Positions 24,102 through 32,351 of a stretch of 64,000 nucleotides of DNA are shown piece by piece. Position numbers and translations under genes: made by a program. This stretch comes from Aldehydirespirator sp965220345. Its GTDB lineage: Bacteria; Actinomycetota; Acidimicrobiia; Acidimicrobiales; Aldehydirespiratoraceae. The stretch is taken from assembly GCA_965220345.1 (NCBI GenBank), contig OZ244822.1:434001-498000 (forward strand), read 5' to 3'. Within the stretch, counting starts at the first letter, position 1. Every line of letters begins with the position of its first letter. The notes below the pieces were generated by a model that did no database searches, had not been told where the DNA came from, and worked only from the letters and a program-made list of their open reading frames with translations.

Positions 24102-26831
24102 GTGACCGACCTACTCAAAGATCAGAACCTCGAAGATCAGCACGATCAGCACTACCAAGCTGGCACCGAAACCGAGTTCGTCTGCAACGGCAAGACGGTG
24201 CGTGTCGGTGAGCACCCTCACCTGCTGGCAGCATTGCGTGAGGAACTGGGATTAATAGCAGCCAAAGACGGCTGTTCGCCTTCGGGGCAGTGCGGCTGCT
24301 GCACCGTGCTGCTCAACGGCAAAGCTCGTGTCGCCTGCCAGATCCCGCTCGACAAAGTCGCTGGCAGCGAGGTGCTCACACTTGAAGGTCTCAGCAACAA
24401 CGAACGTCAACGCTACGCAGCCGCTTTCGGCGCTGCTGGTGCTGTGCAGTGCGGCTTCTGCACGCCGGGCATCGTAATGAGAGTCAAAGCCTTGATTGAT
24501 CGCAACGGCACCGAACTCAGCCGTGAGCAAGCCTCACGGCATCTGGGAGCGCATCTGTGTCGCTGCACCGGTTATCTAAAAATCTTGGACGCGGTAGAGA
24601 TGCTGGCCACAGGTGCCGAAATGCCCAGCGGCTTGCAGTCAAGCAACGGCACCGCTGTGGAGGTCACGAAAGGTGTGGGGGCACGCACTGCTCGCTACGA
24701 GTCGGCTGATCTGACCCTCGGCGACAAGCTTTACATCGATGACATGTCGGTGCCGGGGATGCTTCACGGTGCCGTACATCTGGCCGAACATGCCCGTGCT
24801 GATGTGATCAACATTGACACCTCTAAAGCGGAGGCGATGACTGGAGTAGTGGCGGTTATCACCGCAGCTGATGTGCCGGGTGATCTGCGTATTGGGTTGA
24901 TTCACAAGGACTGGCCGGTGTTCATACCGGTCGGGGGTCGCACCTCTTATCTGGGCGACGTGATGGCTCTGGTGGTAGCCGAAAGCCGTGAAATCGCAAG
25001 GCAAGCGGCTCAGCTAGTGAAGGTCAACTATCAGCCGCTAACGCCCATAACTGACCCTGAAGCAGCTGTAAGCGAAGGTGCCGAGGACGCAGTGTGGGAG
25101 CTTGACGGCAATATTTTGTCGGTTTCGAGCTATCGGCGCGGTGGCAGCGTCACTGAAGCGTTAGCGGCATCGGCTCATACCGTGAGCGAAACGTTTCAGA
25201 CCCAGCGAGTGGAGCAAGCTTTCCTTGAACCGGAGTCAACGCTGGCTGTTCCAACCAGCGCCGATGGACAAACTGGACAAACTGGACAACGCTGCCTCAG
25301 CGTCTATTCAGGCGGTCAAGGCGTGTGGGACGACCGTGACCAGATCGCCGCGGTGCTTGGCATCGACAACAGCCGTGTATGGGTGGAGCAGGTCGCCAAC
25401 GGCGGAGCTTTCGGCGGCAAGGAAGACTGCTCCAATCAGGCACAAACCGCTTTAGCGGCCTGGCTTTTGAACCGCCCAGTTAAAACCACCTTCTCGCGTG
25501 AAGAGTCGCTGCTAGTACACCCGAAACGCCACCCAGTGCGCATCGAACTGCAAGTCGGCTGCGACAGCGACGGACAACTCACAGCCTTGAAAGCGAGAAT
25601 GCTGGGTGATTCGGGACCGTATGCCTCGGTAGGGATGAAAGTGCTTGAGCGCGCTGCTGGGCACGCCTGCGGTCCCTATGTGGTGCCGGTCGTGGATGTT
25701 GAAGCAGTAGCGGCGCGCAGCAACAACAGCGTCTGCGGTGCCTTCAGAGGTTTTGGTGCTAACCAGGCGCAGTTCGCTACCGAAGGCGCTTTGGATCGAC
25801 TAGCCGCAGCTGTCGGGATCAGCGGCTGGGAAATCCGCCAGCGCAATGCTGTGCATCCTGGTGCGGTCTGGGGTCCAGGCCAGATCATGGACGACGGCAG
25901 CCTCGGTGCTCGGCAATGCTTGGAAGCTGTCAAGCCTGCCTACGACGCAGCCGTAGCTGATGGCAAGGCTGTAGGGCTCGGGCTCGGACTCAAGAACTCC
26001 GGCTTGGGTAACGGTTTCAAAGAGATCAGCCGTGCGGTGGTGCATTTCATCGCCGACGACAGGCATCCCGCGGGCAGCCCGGCAGGCCCCGATAGCACAG
26101 TGGAAATACGTCACTGCTGGACGGAGATGGGTCAAGGAGTTCACACGGTGGCTTTGCAGGTAGCGGTTGAAGAACTAGGGGTAAGCCCCGAGCAGGTCAA
26201 GGTCTGTGTTGATACGAGCCGAGAGCTAGGCGCTGGGCAGACCACCGGCTCAAGAGGCACTTTGATGGGGGCTGGGTCGGTGGCACGAGCCTGTCAGGCA
26301 GCCATTGACGGCGGCTGTTTGAGCGGTGTTGATTATGAGGGCGAATACCGGGTGGACTGGACCAACAAGCTCAGCGACGGCCTTGAGCATCCGGTGATCC
26401 ATTCGACTTTCGGCTACGCCGCGCAGGTTGTTGTCGCTGATCGCGCTAGCGGCGAGATCGAACGTGTGGTAGCTGCCCATGACGTGGGACGAGCTGTTAA
26501 CCCGCTGTTATGCGAAGGACAGATTGAGGGCAGTGTTCACATGGGTCTGGGTTACGCGCTGAGCGAAGATTTCCCGTGTGACAGCGACGGACGGCCCCGT
26601 TTTGACACTTTGAGGGCTTTGGGGGTGCTGCGGGCCAAAGACATGCCGCCGGTGGATGTAATCCTGGTGGAAGCCCCACAACCAGATTCGCCTTACGGGA
26701 TCAAAGGTGTCGGCGAAATCGGCCTGGTGCCCACTGCTGGCGCGGTAGCCGAAGCTATGCGGCAGGTTGACGGCCAGTGGCGCAACCAGTTGCCGATCAA
26801 CGCTCATCAGCCTGTAGTGCCTCAGTCGTGA
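24102..26831 (+). CDS. Molybdenum hydroxylase, xanthine dehydrogenase family, fused 2Fe-2S and Moco subunits
   Basis: 909 residues from GTG 24102 with RBS GGAGGGG. Residues 25-170 hold two 2Fe-2S clusters (CSPSGQCGCC and QCGFCTPG...CRCTGY). From about 195 the Moco-binding large subunit follows, with GGAFGGKED, GAFRGFGANQ, and GIKGVGEIG containing the catalytic Glu near the end. No FAD subunit is present. The fused architecture and length match XdhD and so-called selenium-dependent xanthine dehydrogenases, and the next gene is SsnA-like, as in the enterobacterial xdhD-ssnA cluster. Hydroxylation of a purine or related heterocycle is likely. Use of a labile selenium cofactor is inference. Confidence 0.87.
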   Translation: MTDLLKDQNLEDQHDQHYQAGTETEFVCNGKTVRVGEHPHLLAALREELGLIAAKDGCSPSGQCGCCTVLLNGKARVACQIPLDKVAGSEVLTLEGLSNNERQRYAAAFGAAGAVQCGFCTPGIVMRVKALIDRNGTELSREQASRHLGAHLCRCTGYLKILDAVEMLATGAEMPSGLQSSNGTAVEVTKGVGARTARYESADLTLGDKLYIDDMSVPGMLHGAVHLAEHARADVINIDTSKAEAMTGVVAVITAADVPGDLRIGLIHKDWPVFIPVGGRTSYLGDVMALVVAESREIARQAAQLVKVNYQPLTPITDPEAAVSEGAEDAVWELDGNILSVSSYRRGGSVTEALAASAHTVSETFQTQRVEQAFLEPESTLAVPTSADGQTGQTGQRCLSVYSGGQGVWDDRDQIAAVLGIDNSRVWVEQVANGGAFGGKEDCSNQAQTALAAWLLNRPVKTTFSREESLLVHPKRHPVRIELQVGCDSDGQLTALKARMLGDSGPYASVGMKVLERAAGHACGPYVVPVVDVEAVAARSNNSVCGAFRGFGANQAQFATEGALDRLAAAVGISGWEIRQRNAVHPGAVWGPGQIMDDGSLGARQCLEAVKPAYDAAVADGKAVGLGLGLKNSGLGNGFKEISRAVVHFIADDRHPAGSPAGPDSTVEIRHCWTEMGQGVHTVALQVAVEELGVSPEQVKVCVDTSRELGAGQTTGSRGTLMGAGSVARACQAAIDGGCLSGVDYEGEYRVDWTNKLSDGLEHPVIHSTFGYAAQVVVADRASGEIERVVAAHDVGRAVNPLLCEGQIEGSVHMGLGYALSEDFPCDSDGRPRFDTLRALGVLRAKDMPPVDVILVEAPQPDSPYGIKGVGEIGLVPTAGAVAEAMRQVDGQWRNQLPINAHQPVVPQS

Positions 26832-27919
26832 CCGCATCTGCCTTGTCAGAACCGCCAGGCAGTTCTCCTACGACCGACGCTCACACAGCCGAAGCTCACA
26901 CCACAGCAGGAATGGTGTGTGCTCATCATCACTTGTATTCGGCTTTAGCGAGAGGGATGCCTGCACCGCCGCGCACTCCGACAGGTTTCTTGGAGATCCT
27001 TGAGTTGATCTGGTGGCGACTAGATCAAGCATTGGACCTGCAAATCATTGAATGGTCAGCCAAGCTCGCAGCGTTGGAGGCTCTTGAGTCGGGCACCACT
27101 GCCATCGTTGACCATCACGAATCACCTAACGCCATTGAGGGATCACTGGACGTGATCGCCGCGGCATGTGCTGAGGTGGGGGTGCGGGTGGACTGCTGCT
27201 ACGGAGTCACTGACCGTCACGGGCCTGCCGGTGCCGCAGCAGGTCTGGCAGAAAATGATCGCTTCCTTCGTGCTGGGGGTAGAGGCCATGTGGGGGTTCA
27301 CGCAGCGTTCACCTGCTCTGATAAAACACTTGAGGCGGCTGCTGGGCTAGCCGCTGATCACGGCACAGGCGTTCACATCCACGTGGCGGAAGGGCTGGCC
27401 GATCGAGCCGCCGGAGAACGGCTGGCGGCGCTGGCCCGTGACGACTGGCTGCTGGTTCACGCCGTGCATCTTGATCGTGACCTGCCGGGCACAATCATCC
27501 ACAACCCTCGATCCAACATGAACAACGCGGTCGGCTACGCCAAACCTGCTGCACGCCCCAATCCGGTGGCTTTAGGCAGCGACGGCATTGGTGCAGCCAT
27601 GCTCGAAGAGTTCCAACTCGCTTATGTGCGCCATCGTGAAGACGATGTCACCGCCACTCCCGAAACCGCTTGGAGGTGGCTCGAAGAAGGTTGGAAATTG
27701 TTCCCCGAAGCCGCATCCGACACTGTGATATGGAACTGCGGTCGCCTAGATCCCTGGTCACTGGCTTTCACGACCGGTGTCAAAGCTGAACATGTCACTG
27801 TCAACAGCGAAGTGGTAATGCGTAACGGGCGACCGACTCGGGTGGACGCAGACGAGATCCGAGCCAAAGCCTCCGAAGCTGCCGCCAGACTGTTCGCCAA
27901 GCTTGAAGATGTCTCCTAA
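26828..27919 (+). CDS. SsnA-like amidohydrolase, shortened N-terminus
   Basis: The start GTG 26828 overlaps the preceding stop (GTGA). The 363-residue protein has amidohydrolase metal ligands: CAHHHLYSALARGMPAPP with HxH, VHIHVAEG, LLVHAVHLD and LGSDGIGAAM. The sequence around GFLEILELIWWRLDQAL is typical of SsnA. SsnA proteins usually begin with about 55-60 residues of beta-sandwich before the HxH; here only about 30 unrelated residues (Thr/His/Ala-rich) precede it. A deaminase or hydrolase role on purine-type rings, paired with the molybdenum hydroxylase, is inferred from coupling and family. Confidence 0.82.
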   Translation: MTASALSEPPGSSPTTDAHTAEAHTTAGMVCAHHHLYSALARGMPAPPRTPTGFLEILELIWWRLDQALDLQIIEWSAKLAALEALESGTTAIVDHHESPNAIEGSLDVIAAACAEVGVRVDCCYGVTDRHGPAGAAAGLAENDRFLRAGGRGHVGVHAAFTCSDKTLEAAAGLAADHGTGVHIHVAEGLADRAAGERLAALARDDWLLVHAVHLDRDLPGTIIHNPRSNMNNAVGYAKPAARPNPVALGSDGIGAAMLEEFQLAYVRHREDDVTATPETAWRWLEEGWKLFPEAASDTVIWNCGRLDPWSLAFTTGVKAEHVTVNSEVVMRNGRPTRVDADEIRAKASEAAARLFAKLEDVS

Positions 27920-28012
27920 CAAGCTTCTTCTCAAGCTTCAACTTCTTAAACTTCAACTTCTTCACTTCAACTTCTCAAACTTCAACAAGAGCCAATCGCA
28001 GCAGACCCAACA
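27920..28012 (+). repeat. Degenerate AACTTCTT tandem repeats
   Basis: CTTCAACTTCTTAAACTTCAACTTCTT-type units are repeated about six times between the SsnA-like gene and the LLM gene. No hairpin with U-tract is evident. It is probably low-complexity spacer. Confidence 0.5.
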
Positions 28013-28026
28013 ACACAGGAGTCGTC

Positions 28027-29046
28027 ATGACCCAGCCGGTAGCCCTCTACATCCAAGACGCGCACACTCTTGAGGAGTCGCTGGCTTTAGCGCGTTACGC
28101 CGAAGCGAAAGGCTTCGACGCAGTGTGGCAAGCCGATTCCAGGCTGGTGCGCGACGCAGTAGTACCGATGGCAGCCATCGCCGCGGTCACTGACACGATC
28201 AAAGTGGGAAGCGGTGTGGTGGACTGCTGGACTCGCAACCCGGCACGACTAGCTTCGACCTTCTCAACGCTTGATGATCTCGCCCCGGGTCGGATCATTC
28301 TGGGGATCGGTGCCTGGTGGGAGCCGCTGGCCTCCAAAGTAGGTGTCAACCGGATGCGCCCCCTCAAAGCCATGCGCGAGATAGTGGAAGCCTGCCGTGG
28401 CTTGCTCAACGACGAAACCGTGACTTTCCAAGGCGAGTTCGTGAAATTTGACGGTGTCGAACTTGACTATGTGCAACAGGAACGCCGTCCCAAAGATGTA
28501 CCCATATACATCGGTGCAACTGGTGCCAAAATGATGGCCCTAACCGGTGAGATCGCTGACGGTGTGGTGTTGAACTATCTGGTCTCTCCTCAATACAACG
28601 CGCAGGCCATGGAGCAGTTAGCTCAAGGCGCGGCGCGTGCCGGGCGCAGCGTTGATGATCTGGACCGTCCGCAGCTGATTGTGTGCTCGATGGCATCAGG
28701 TGACACCGAAGCTGAACGTAACGAGGCTCTTGACAGCGCCCGAATGCTGATTACTCAGTATCTGGGACAGCAACCTCACATCATGAAAGCTTCGGGCGTG
28801 CCTGACTCTTTGCTGGACGAAGTCAAGGCCGTGCTGACCTGGCCCGCCACGCTAGAGCAGGTAGAGGCCGCCTCCAAGCTGGTGCCTGATGAGGTGGTGC
28901 AGATGCTTTGCGCGGCTGGCACAGCCGATGAGTGCCGCGCCAAAGTCCGCCATTACATTGACAACGGCTGCACCACACCGATCCTGTATCCGCTGGGGCG
29001 CGACGCTGAGATGATGATTGATGCCTTCGCGGGCGGGGAGATCTAG
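28027..29046 (+). CDS. LLM-class F420-dependent oxidoreductase
   Basis: 339 residues from ATG 28027 with CAGGAG upstream. It is a full-length luciferase-like TIM barrel: LARYAEAKGFDAVWQADSR, IKVGSGVVDCWTRNPA, STLDDLAPGRIILGIGAWW, VPIYIGATGAKMMALTGEIADGVVLNYL, and the C-terminal helix region CRAKVRHYIDNGC. The pattern is that of the methylene-tetrahydromethanopterin-reductase-like group, in actinobacteria usually F420-linked. It lies inside the purine-type cluster, so it may reduce a heterocyclic intermediate, but the substrate cannot be read from sequence. Confidence 0.87.
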   Translation: MTQPVALYIQDAHTLEESLALARYAEAKGFDAVWQADSRLVRDAVVPMAAIAAVTDTIKVGSGVVDCWTRNPARLASTFSTLDDLAPGRIILGIGAWWEPLASKVGVNRMRPLKAMREIVEACRGLLNDETVTFQGEFVKFDGVELDYVQQERRPKDVPIYIGATGAKMMALTGEIADGVVLNYLVSPQYNAQAMEQLAQGAARAGRSVDDLDRPQLIVCSMASGDTEAERNEALDSARMLITQYLGQQPHIMKASGVPDSLLDEVKAVLTWPATLEQVEAASKLVPDEVVQMLCAAGTADECRAKVRHYIDNGCTTPILYPLGRDAEMMIDAFAGGEI

Positions 29047-29154
29047 CAGCCCGCCCCGAGAGCTGGCTCACCGCTCGGATCAGCTGATCGTTGAGCTGAT
29101 CGTTGATCCGCGCTTGTTTTGGGTCGCTTCACAGAGCTGTGACTGATCTGCGTT

Positions 29155-30525
29155 ATGACTGATCTGCTGATTCGCAATGCTCGGATGGTGGCCACAATGG
29201 ACCGGCGGCGCACCGAGATCACTGGGGGCTGGGTCGCGGTCACCGACGGGTTCGTCACCGGCATCGGCGGTGCTGGCTCAGAACCCGCCGAGGCAACCCG
29301 CACTATTGATGCCAGTGACTGTTTGGTGACTCCTGGGCTGATCAACGCTCATCATCACCTCTATCAGAACCTGACCCGCGCCTACCGTCCAGCCCTCGGT
29401 GGCAGTTTGTTCCACTGGCTACAGACGCTGTATCCGTTGTGGGCTCGCCTTGATGAGGAAGCCGCATACGTGTCAGCTTGGGTGGGACTGGCAGAGCTGG
29501 CTTTGAGCGGCTGCACCACCAGCACTGACCATCTTTACGTGCATCCCGCGGGTGGCGGTGATTTGATCTCTGCTGAGATAGCCGCAGCGACCGCTCTGGG
29601 CGTGCGTTTTCATCCCACCCGAGGGTCAATGTCGCTGAGCATCAAAGACGGCGGACTGCCGCCAGATTCTGTGGTGCAAACCGACGATGTGATCTTGTCA
29701 GAGTCCGAACGGCTCGTGGCTGCACATCACGACCCGTCTCTGGGCGCAATGGTGCGCATCGCTTTGGCACCGTGTTCGCCGTTCTCGGTGTCCACAGAAC
29801 TCATGCAGGCCACCGCCGAACTAGCTGAACGCCTTGATGTGAGACTGCACACCCATCTCGCTGAAGACCCGAACGAGGACGATTTCTGCATGGAGATGTT
29901 CGGGATGCGTCCCGTGGATTATTTTGAGTATTGCGGTTGGGCCAGCGGACGTTCGTGGATCGCTCACTGCGTGCAACCCAACAACGCTGAGATCGCTCGA
30001 CTGGGTGGCTGGGGTACCGGCGTGGCGCACTGCCCTAGCTCCAACATGATCTTGGGAGTTGGCCTCGCCCCAGTGCGTGAACTATGCGAAGCCGGAGTTC
30101 CAGTGGGGCTAGGAGTAGACGGTTCAGCCTCAGCGGACTCAGCATCATTGTGGACAGAAGCTCGAAACGCCATGCTCATGGCGCGGCTGCGTGACGGTCA
30201 GGCCCGCCGTGACAGCTTGTTCAGCGCCCGTCAGGCTCTGGAGCTAGCCACCCGAGGCGGCGCAGCTTGTCTGGGACGTGCCGGTGAACTGGGAGAGCTG
30301 ACTATCGGTGCCTGCGGCGACATCGCCGTCTGGCGACTTGACGGGATCGCTTTTGCTGGGGCTTGGTCAGATCCAGTGGAGGCTTGGCTGCGTTGCGGCC
30401 CGGTGAGCGCGCAGCACACGGTTGTGGCTGGCCAAGCCGTGGTTTGTGATGGTCATCTTGTAGCTGATGCCGAGCCGATGCTGCGCGACCATCGACGTAT
30501 CGCTCAAAGACTGCAATCGCTGTAG
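29155..30525 (+). CDS. 8-oxoguanine deaminase-like amidohydrolase
   Basis: 456 residues. It has an N-terminal beta-sandwich (LLIRNARMVATMD), then INAHHHLYQNLTRAY (HxH metal site), the PLWARLDEE segment, LHTHLAEDPNEDDFCMEMFG, SWIAHCVQPN, and metal Asp in GLGVDGSASADS. The FGMRPVDYFEYCGW stretch and overall order match the cytosine/8-oxoguanine deaminase group of the amidohydrolase superfamily. It would deaminate an oxidised purine in the cytoplasm, which fits the neighbouring hydroxylase and phosphoribosyltransferase. Guanine or another aminopurine remains possible. Confidence 0.85.
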   Translation: MTDLLIRNARMVATMDRRRTEITGGWVAVTDGFVTGIGGAGSEPAEATRTIDASDCLVTPGLINAHHHLYQNLTRAYRPALGGSLFHWLQTLYPLWARLDEEAAYVSAWVGLAELALSGCTTSTDHLYVHPAGGGDLISAEIAAATALGVRFHPTRGSMSLSIKDGGLPPDSVVQTDDVILSESERLVAAHHDPSLGAMVRIALAPCSPFSVSTELMQATAELAERLDVRLHTHLAEDPNEDDFCMEMFGMRPVDYFEYCGWASGRSWIAHCVQPNNAEIARLGGWGTGVAHCPSSNMILGVGLAPVRELCEAGVPVGLGVDGSASADSASLWTEARNAMLMARLRDGQARRDSLFSARQALELATRGGAACLGRAGELGELTIGACGDIAVWRLDGIAFAGAWSDPVEAWLRCGPVSAQHTVVAGQAVVCDGHLVADAEPMLRDHRRIAQRLQSL

Positions 30526-30600
30526 TAAGCAATGCGATGCCCGACCGAACTGCCCGACCGGTGCGATATTAGGGCGCGATATTAGGAGGATGATCCACAA

Positions 30601-31125
30601 GTGAGCGACGACGTTGCACAAGGTGTATCACGAGAAGAGATGGACTGGCCGCTTTATGGCCGCGGCGTGCGTGAACTCGCCGAGATGATCGCGCAAGACC
30701 GCTACCGTCCCGACATGATTCTGGCAATCGCCCGCGGCGGTCTGTTCTGTGCCGGGTCGCTGGGTTACGCGCTGTCGGTCAAGAACGTCTACGTGATGAA
30801 CTGCGAGTACTACACCGGTGTCGGCGAGCGACTTGAGGTTCCGGTGGTGCTACCGCCGCAACTTGACTTAGTTGATCATCGCGATTCGCGGATCTTGATC
30901 GCCGATGACGTTGCCGACACCGGCCACACCCTAAAGATGGTTTATGACTACTGCCTTGACGAAGTAGCCGAAGTGCGTTCAGCGGTGCTTTATGAGAAAC
31001 CGCATTCGCTGGTGGAATGCGACTACGTGTGGCGGCGAACCGACCGCTGGATCAACTTTCCGTGGTCGACCTTGCCGCCGGTGGTCGAACTCGCCGATGC
31101 TGCCTATAAAGTTCTTGACGCATGA
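30601..31125 (+). CDS. Purine-type phosphoribosyltransferase
   Basis: 174 residues from GTG 30601, preceded by AGGAGG at optimal distance. Type I PRTase fold: ILAIARGGLFCAGSLGYAL near residue 40, the PRPP loop RILIADDVADTGHTLKM near 98-114, and a C-terminal hood WINFPWSTLPP reminiscent of Gpt-type xanthine/guanine phosphoribosyltransferases. It would convert a free purine base to its nucleotide with PRPP. The stop overlaps the next start (ATGA), so this enzyme and the selenoprotein candidate are translationally coupled. Confidence 0.86.
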   Translation: MSDDVAQGVSREEMDWPLYGRGVRELAEMIAQDRYRPDMILAIARGGLFCAGSLGYALSVKNVYVMNCEYYTGVGERLEVPVVLPPQLDLVDHRDSRILIADDVADTGHTLKMVYDYCLDEVAEVRSAVLYEKPHSLVECDYVWRRTDRWINFPWSTLPPVVELADAAYKVLDA

Positions 31126-32282
31126 TCGTCATCGCCGACGGCAAAGTCACCGAGGTCGCTTCGCGCAACGACAACCACGAGAACCTGTGGTTGAAGCTTG
31201 AAGAGCTGCCCGCAGCTACCGGTTGGCAAGTAAAACCAGAGGGTGCCTGCCGCGGCGAATTGTGCGTGCCGTTGCCGGAGGCTAAGCGCGCTGAATGGTT
31301 GGTCGATGCCGACGGCTCTGAGTGGCTTGACTACTCGGAATTCGCTGGCCTGATCGGCCAGAAACAGGCGCGCGACGGCGACGTATGGAGTCTCAGCTCA
31401 ATACCAGAGGTTCGCCGCAGCGGACTCGAACAGGCCATAGCCCCAGATTTCGAGGTGACCGAACGCAACGGCGACACGCTGCGTCTCTCTGACCTGCGCG
31501 GCCACAAGGTGGTGCTTTTTACCTGGGCATCCTGGTGAGGCTGCCGTTTTAGTCTGCCGGTCTGGCAGGCACTCTACGAATCCATCGGGCCCGACCGTTT
31601 CGAGATGATCAGCGTCGCTCAGGACTCTGGTGGCGCAGCAGCGGTGGACAAATGGTTCGATCGGGCTTCGCCCACATTTCGTTGCGTCATTGACACGACC
31701 CATCACATCAGCTCACTGTTCGGCTGGATAAACGTGCCCTGCGCTGCGTGGATCGACGAGCAGGGCCGTATAGTCCGCAGCAACGAGGGTGTTTATCCAG
31801 CTGAGATGTCCCTCAATTTAGGAGTCGTCAAGCTCAGCACCGGCGACAGCTCCTTCACTGAGGCGACCCGCGACTGGATCGAGCACGGCGACGCAAGCGA
31901 GCACGTCCTGTCGAGCGCCGAACTCGCCAAGCAGACCAGGCCCGTCACCGACGAGACTCTGCTGGCGGAGGCAGAGTTCAAGCTTGCTCTGCATTTCGAG
32001 GCCCGGGGCGACAAAGGACGCTCCAGGCTCCATTTTGCGACGGCCCAGGAACTGGCACCCGACAACTGGTGCTACCTGCGCCAAGGCTGGATCAACAGAA
32101 GCAGGGCCTACTCCGAATGGAAGACCATGCGGCGAACCAACTGGCTGAACAAGAACACCGACAAGGGCTTCTATAACCGGACCGGGCTTCCCGGCGAGAA
32201 CTACAGCCGCTTCGCTATGCCCGTGTGGTTCTGGACCCCGCTGCTGCAGCGCATCAAGCAATGGCTGCGCCGCCGAACCTGA
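31122..32282 (+). CDS. Thioredoxin-fold redoxin, probable selenoprotein (Sec139 at UGA)
   Basis: The frame opens at ATG 31122 (ATGA overlap), meets TGA at 31536-31538, and continues in frame to 32282 with strong coding character. Reading the UGA as Sec gives 386 residues. The UGA falls exactly in a thioredoxin-fold active site: DLRGHKVVLFTWASW-U-GCRFSLPVWQAL, where relatives have Cys (WASWCGCR-like or WCxxC). The fold continues after it (FEMISVAQDS, VPCAAWIDEQGRIV). A bacterial SECIS-like hairpin starts 13 bases after the UGA. Residues 1-110 form a separate N-terminal domain with CRGELC. The last 100 residues are helical, with a TPR-like helix pair. Thiol peroxidase or disulfide reductase activity is inferred. 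A nonsense mutation is the alternative. Confidence 0.82.
31552..31570 (+). promoter_or_regulatory. Bacterial SECIS-like hairpin
   Basis: Seven base pairs (GTCTGCC with GGCAGGC, one G-U wobble) close a five-base loop GGUCU. The stem begins 13 bases and the loop 20 bases after the UGA at 31536-31538. Published bacterial SECIS rules ask for a loop 16-37 bases from the UGA with G in its first two positions; E. coli fdhF also has GGUCU in the loop. SelB would bind here to recruit Sec-tRNA. Confidence 0.75.
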
Positions 32283-32338
32283 AACTCAAGAGCGATCAAT
32301 CTGGTGTCAGCGGCTGAGACCCTGACAGGACAGGCGAC

Positions 32339-32344
32339 TACGCT
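32339..32344 (+). promoter_or_regulatory. -10 box TACGCT for leaderless acyl-CoA dehydrogenase gene
   Basis: TACGCT ends seven bases before ATG 32352, identical in sequence and spacing to the box before 22016. Confidence 0.5.
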
Positions 32345-32351
32345 ATGAGCC

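Noticed and set aside
27920..28026. Repeat region as a terminator or small RNA
   Set aside because: No stable hairpin with a U-tract; it is a degenerate low-complexity repeat.
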